This document shows, piece after piece, positions 42,733 to 47,573 of a stretch of DNA of 47,573 nucleotides (its first letter is position 1; each line of letters opens with the position of its first letter). The notes beneath the pieces were generated by a model that saw only the letters and a program-made list of their open reading frames with translations, had not been told where the DNA came from and did no database searches. Both the position numbers and the translations under genes were made by a program. The stretch comes from Bremia lactucae (Eukaryota; Oomycota; Peronosporomycetes; Peronosporales; Peronosporaceae). The DNA lies in NCBI RefSeq assembly GCF_004359215.1, contig NC_090612.1:1991069-2038641 (forward strand). Direction: 5' to 3'.

Positions 42733-42807
42733 TGCAGATCAGTAGTTGTGGCAGTCCCTTAAATCGCATTTACGATGTGTAGAGACTGCCACAACTACTG
42801 ATCTGCA
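42733..42807. repeat. Perfect 24-bp inverted repeat with 27-bp loop
   Basis: Arms at 42733-42756 and 42784-42807 are exact reverse complements, with core CAGTAGTTGTGGCAGTC. It lies 106 bp upstream of the RAD54B-like start codon and just before a small plus-strand ORF, so transcripts of either gene could form a strong hairpin. Confidence 0.95.
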
Positions 42808-42812
42808 TCACC

Positions 42813-42944
42813 ATGGACAATGAAGGTCTCAACAGCTTCAGCGACGCTCACAAAATTGCCAACAATTTGGCTTACCTCATTTGGACCAATATTAAAGATA
42901 AGAGGAATTTCTACGCAGATGAAGACGCTTGGCAAAACATTTAG
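42813..42944 (+). pseudogene. 43-codon ORF apparently cut short by an LTR-like repeat
   Basis: It starts six bases after the inverted repeat (CATCACCATGG context). It reads MDNEGLNSFSDAHKIANNLA, then WTNIKDKRNFYADEDAWQNI, ending in TAG exactly where the LTR-like repeat begins (42945). Codon content is protein-like. It may be the 5' end of a gene truncated by the insertion, or a gene fragment. No continuation was found on the far side of the repeat at 43650, and no family is recognised. Confidence 0.4.
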
Positions 42945-43649
42945 TGTGCAACGGGCTAAAGTTGCCCTATGTTACACAGTCCCCGTTCAGAACACTTGGT
43001 GTACTTAAGGGGATGGTCAATTACTAAATAATAGTAATTAGACCCAGCACTCGGGTGTGGTTCACATTTGTGACCAACCCTTGTGTATGTGATGCACATA
43101 CGTGCATTCACATTAGGAGGGATGACGGCTAGCGTCATCCGTTACGCGAGGTATCTAGAAAGATACGCTAGCAATACATATTAAGTGTTATCTATAGAGA
43201 TGACATTTTAATTGGTAAAAATAAGGATTTATATTTAATACGATTAAATATATATACATATCAGTCTGAAAACTACTTCCTACTCGGTAAGTGCGCACGA
43301 GGAGCCGGATTTCCGCTCCCGTGACGACACTAAACCAGAGTACTTATCGTGTTGGGTGAGGTCGCTTACACGCCCACCACAACTACCTCACTGCACGCAA
43401 GAGAAGCAGGTTAAACCGCTTCCTCGCTGTGCTAGGGTGTGTAGCACTCATGTAAGNNNNNNNNNNNNNNNNNNNNNNNNNNNNNNNNNNNNNNNNNNNN
43501 NNNNNNNNNNNNNNNNNNNNNNNNNNNNNNNNNNNNNNNNNNNNNNNNNNNNNNNNCTGCACGCAAGAGAAGCAGGTTAAACCGCTTCCTCGCTGTGCTA
43601 GGGTGTGTGTCTAAGTAGAGCGTGGCCGCATTACAACGTGCCCGCCTAC
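42945..43649 (+). repeat. LTR-like repeat, copy 2 (contains a 100-N gap)
   Basis: It starts TGTGCAACGGGC and ends near CGTGCCCGCCTAC. It shares the opening 180 bp and the last 360 bp with copy 1. In the middle it differs: copy 1 has a GACTTGTACT/AGTACAAGTC hairpin, copy 2 a GGATGACG/CGTCATCC one. The gap at 43457-43556 falls within duplicated sequence: CTGCACGCAAGAGAAGCAGG occurs on both sides, so an internal segment is probably missing. Confidence 0.7.
43457..43556. other. Assembly gap (100 N)
   Basis: Exactly 100 undetermined bases. The same sequence flanks both sides of the gap, as expected where an assembler could not bridge a repeat. Confidence 0.98.
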
Positions 43650-45256
43650 TATAAATCGAAACCGTTAAATATGCACCTGCGTGTCCCACTGCTTATCAAA
43701 GCCTGGTATAACTTTTCCGAGTAACGATACTTTGCAGACGCGTAGTTTTCTCCTGTCATCAATCCGAGAGCGTGATAGTCATTTTACCCCAGTTTTCACC
43801 TACAAGCTACGCCACTAAAGCACCAGTATCCTTCATTGGAAACTGCGCAGCTCTCTACGCAAGAGTTTGCTAAAATTAGGGCTATGCCAAAAAAAAATTA
43901 ACTATTAGAATGGTTTATGAATAAATGAACAAAGCAGGACGTAGTTCAGATCAAGTTCAAGCTCGGGGGGGGGTTCAAGAGGAATAGTAGTGCATGCGAA
44001 AATATTTGCCATACGTACAGTTTGCCCACGGGAGGCAAACATATAGCTTGAATTATTGTATACCCTTAAGCAGCAAACATAAGAAGCTGTACAAAGAGGG
44101 TGTGTGCGGTGAGTGGAGAAGTGTGTAGGTACAGAAGCATAACCAATTCCTTACTGGTTCGAACAGTATCGTGACACGAGGATAATTACCAGGCTTTAAT
44201 TAGCAATGGGAAAAAAAGGTAAAAGGGTTCATTTATGTTTATAGGTTCTGATTGGCTTTGGGTCTAGGGATATATATATAGCAGTTGCCGAAACGTTTCT
44301 ATTTTAATATAATTATATGGGTTATGAATTAAAGGAACCGTTAATCTATTGTCGCTGGTGCTGAATCTCGTTGTGCCTCGCCATGTGTATCACCGTCCGC
44401 CTCCTTTGACGAAGTGACTTTGTCTTCTTACCCGTCGATCGTCGAGGGCTTGTCACGATTATGACGGGTTCTTTTGCACTTTCTTCATAAAACGCTTTGC
44501 AAATTTGCTCATTAGCAGTAGAGGCGAGTGTCTCGATTCCACTAATGTGACGAGTCGTGATGACTTCATGATCTTTGGCAAGGAAAATTTTGTAGCCTTA
44601 AACTGCATCATTTTTTCCAATAACGTAACCACGAACGGCTTGTCGGTCGAAAATTCCTATTCGTCGTGTCCCGATAAACCACGCAAGGGTATCCATAAGG
44701 AATTTGTGGCTTGCTTGCGCTCATGGTGGGTACATGAATTGACCACTAAGATTCGCCTATTTGAAAGGTAAGCATGCACTTCCGCAAAAGTTGGTAGGAG
44801 TAAAGTAAAAAGAATCATCCTTAGCGTGACCTCCAAAGACTAACTAACATGCATGCGCAAGAGCGCACCTCCAACCCTTGTCGCTTATTTCCAGCTGAAC
44901 TTCTCCCTCGTGCTCGATTTGCTGCTCTTTCTTTTCGCTCTTTTTATGACTTGCCAATCAAGTGCGGGCGCTTGGCTTTTTATCACCTGTTAAAAATAGT
45001 ACATTTATCATCGCCAACGAAAACCCGGTTTCTGATGTGATTAAGGGCAGTCACAACAATTACACGACTCTAACGTAGATAATTAAGGTGTAGGGCTAGA
45101 GCGATTCCCTAATTTAATTTATGGGGGGGGGTCCAAATGCCCAAAGGGGCGATCTCAAGACGATTGGAAAGTAATAACTGTTGATTGTTGGTTGCAGTGG
45201 AATGACCCATACAGTGTTTAATACGATGTTATTATTCAATACAGACGGGAATGGGA

Positions 45257-45340
45257 TGTGGCTATACCAAAAGGGGGTGTGGCGATACCAAAAGGGGGTG
45301 TGGCGATACCAAAAGGGGGTGTGGCGATACCAAAAGGGGG
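45257..45340. repeat. 21-bp minisatellite, four units
   Basis: Four head-to-tail units of TGTGGCGATACCAAAAGGGG plus one G; only the first differs, by one base. The period is a multiple of three, so plus-strand frames read GVWRYQK or GGVAIPK four times. Confidence 0.95.
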
Positions 45341-45352
45341 TGTGCCCATACG

Positions 45353-45400
45353 GGTTCCCTATATTTATAGTATTCATTTTCAGTATTTATTTAGGGAACC
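45353..45400. repeat. Short inverted repeat after the minisatellite
   Basis: GGTTCCCTA at 45353-45361 faces TAGGGAACC at 45392-45400; imperfect pairing extends into the AT-rich loop. Confidence 0.7.
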
Positions 45401-47331
45401 GTTAATCTCCCCTAAGATTTTAGTAAAATCCCTCAGTTTGATATGATTGGCTAATTAAATGCAGGTATAGTGCTAATGTGGTAGTAGACGATATGGTAGC
45501 ACTGCCGCTCGCTGTCTACTATTCTGTGCTCAATTTGCATTCATTCAGTCCAATTTGCATGCGCGTCAGTTGTTTAAGATCCTTCTTATCAAACTTTCTT
45601 AGGGTTCACGATTATGTTCTGTTAACTGAGTCCTGCTATTTACGGACAAGGACATTCTATTCTATGAACTTGTCAATCGGCTTATAATAGCAAGAGATAG
45701 CGAGCTCGAGCGGTCAAATCCCACAATACCGCTCTCCAGCGTCGCCTTATCCGTGTCTAACATTCGCGCCATCACACGCTTTCCGAGCTTGTAAACTCAT
45801 TTTTTTCCATGAATGTGCGCGTCTGCGTATAGTGCAACACTTGTACGGCTGGAGCATTGAAGGCGCAGTTACTATTTGGAAATCTCCTAGACGCGTAGAT
45901 CTTTAAAGCATCGATAGGAACAGCAGGGCCTTCGAAAAAGTTGACGTGAAAAATGCCACACGCTATCACTGCTCGAAGCTCAAACTGAATGCGCGCTCGC
46001 TCTTTTCACGGCTCAATTAGCCGAGCCAGTGGAACCCTTTGCAGCTTGGGCAACATCGATGTCCGGCAACAGGCACGTAGCGAGGCACATTTGTGCGTAT
46101 TCCATCTTCAATCAACTTTTATTCTTATATACTTATCTGCCTAAGACGCATCACAGATCATGCACTGCATTTGGCCTTAAAATAGCGTTTACATAGCTTT
46201 CGCAATGTCTAGATCCATACACAAGAAACAAAGCGTCGCCACCGGGAATAATCGTAAATTGGCCTTCTTAGTCTTGGCAACCACCTGACATTAAATTTAT
46301 TGCACACTAGCATCTTTTCCAAGTCCAGGGCGATAACCAATGTGTCTAGTCTTTGTACCTCAGCGCGTTACGACTTCTTAAGTCTCGCTAGCGCCGCGTC
46401 TGCGCACCGCAACATGTGTGCAATCAGCTTAATACTGTAGCACTTGATAGGATTCGCAGCTTTTCGACGCAGAATATGTTGAATGGTGTGTCATACAGAC
46501 TCTTGGGCGCAAATCCAGTCGACACATTCTGTCACAATACTTCAACCTGAGACATAGCGTGTTAAGATCGCAGCTGAAGTTGTGGTCAATCAATACATAT
46601 ACTCTAACTCTTCAAATGGACAAGGAAGTTTTTTCAGCGTGTTGAAGAACAAGCACGGATTGCACGTGTAGAGGTGCAATCACGAGCTGGACCAGCACCT
46701 CCGGTCAGAAATGATGGCGCCGATGCGGTGTATCAGAAGCAAGCACGTGCATACGCCGAAAATCGAGCAGGGCAACAAGCCCTTGTGTACTCGAATGGCA
46801 CATCTTCGATATTTGTGTCGTGTCCGGTGCCGATTGCATCTCCGCCACGAGAACATTTGACTCCATGCGCAAGTTGAAAATTATTAAAGATGTTGTGCCT
46901 TTCAAAACGACCATTTTGTCATGATGTGTCTCATTTAGCATTTGACACAATTGAACGAATCGCCCGTGATACCGGTTCTGGAATTGCAATTACTGACCAC
47001 ACACGACTGTTTTGTGCGATCTGCGCGGAGGGTAAGACGATTAAATCCCATCAGCCGCAGCGTGACACAGGAAGTCTTGTCCGATAGAATGGGTAGGTGG
47101 AGTAATTTGAAGCAAATTCAATTCGAGTCAAGTTTACTGCCCTTACTATCCTTCAAAGCAAAAATCGTTTTGATAGGTGCAAGTTCTTTCATTTCGCAAA
47201 AAGCTGCAGCGGCACTAAGCGCCGATGCCCGCACTATTTGATCGTGAGCAATCTTGTACTGTCTGATGGCTTTTAGATTGTAAGTATCTCATCGTATATT
47301 TGCTCGCGACCGTCAGCCACGATGCACACTA

Positions 47332-47573
47332 TGTAGGCGGGCGCGTCGTAATGCGGCCACGATCTACTTAGACACCTAGCACAGCGAGGAAGCGGTTTAA
47401 CCTGCTTCTCTTGCGTGCAGTGAGGTAGTTGTAGTGGGCGCGTAAGCGTCCTCGCCCAACACACTAAGTACTCTGGTTAAGTGTCGTCACGGGAGCGGTA
47501 ATCCGTCTCCTCGTGCGCACTTACCAAGTAGGAAGTAGTTTTCAGACTGATTTATATTTAATAGAATTAAATA
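47332..47573 (-). repeat. LTR-like repeat, copy 3 (inverted, runs off the window)
   Basis: It starts TGTAGGCGGGCGCGTCGTAATG and is the reverse complement of the right parts of copies 1 and 2 (CGCTGTGCTAGG, GTGCGCACGAGGAG, ACTACTTCCTACT in the forward sense). It continues past the window end. Confidence 0.8.

Larger units (their letters stand above)
43650..47331. other. Gene-poor 3.7-kb region
   Basis: No protein family was recognised on either strand. Short open frames (44505-44771 +, 45478-45687 +, 46674-46877 +, 46705-46989 -) have no supporting motif. It includes a 21-bp minisatellite, a short inverted repeat and two copies of GGAACCGTTAATCT (44334-44347 and 45396-45409). Decayed transposon DNA is the likeliest content. 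Confidence 0.5.

Noticed and set aside
45690..45780. Possible tRNA because of a GGTCAAATCCC T-loop-like string
   Set aside because: No matching acceptor or anticodon stems can be folded around it.
46674..46989. Overlapping frames on both strands near 46.7-47.0 kb
   Set aside because: Both are short, lack motifs and lie in gene-poor DNA. There is not enough to call a gene.

Overview
The window is a eukaryotic scaffold piece that reads as an oomycete genome, most likely a downy mildew or Phytophthora relative (Peronosporales). The reasons are short GT-AG introns of about 57-87 bp, tightly packed and often convergent or divergent genes, oomycete-style Ty3/gypsy and MULE transposons, and two runs of exactly 100 N marking scaffold gaps. 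The organism is inferred from gene style; no species marker was seen.

Layout. 1-2.4 kb: decayed FAR1-type Mutator-like (MULE) transposase on the minus strand. 2.9-6.35 kb: large PPR protein gene (+), converging at 40 bp with a four-exon MFS transporter gene (6.4-8.1 kb, -). 8.2-8.9 kb: non-autonomous MULE-like element with long terminal inverted repeats and an 8-bp target duplication. 9.18-23.13 kb: two tandem Ty3/gypsy elements on the minus strand that share one LTR. Their gag-pol genes are broken by frameshifts, a 188-bp inversion, a 118-bp insertion and a 534-bp tandem duplication, and an antisense reading frame lies over the 3' end of pol.

23.4-31.1 kb is a gene-dense host island: a phosphoglycerate-mutase-like/NAD kinase fusion (+, six exons), a WW/FF/RS protein (-), a small coiled-coil protein (+) sharing a 39-bp intergenic gap with it, and a seven-exon MAPK-like kinase (+). 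31.1-34.7 kb is gene-poor. 34.7-35.6 kb encodes a disordered basic protein. 35.9-36.75, 42.95-43.65 and 47.33-47.57 kb hold copies of another LTR-like repeat, two with assembly gaps inside. Between them lie TFIIH subunit Tfb4/p34 (+), stand-alone tryptophan synthase alpha chain (+) and a RAD54B-like SNF2 ATPase with a C-terminal RanBP2-type zinc finger (-). The last 4 kb has no recognisable gene but carries a 21-bp minisatellite and short inverted repeats.

The host genes cover housekeeping work (organelle RNA processing, transport, NADP supply, transcription and splicing, signalling, tryptophan synthesis, recombination repair) and form no visible pathway cluster. The least explained signals are the structure of the tandem gypsy pair (shared LTR, a 2,255-bp identical block inside diverged copies, an antisense six-heptad coiled-coil frame), the two-enzyme fusion, and the MAPK-like kinase without a TEY-type activation motif. 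Exon joins were worked out by hand from splice sites and frame; the summed exons of each multi-exon gene are divisible by three.
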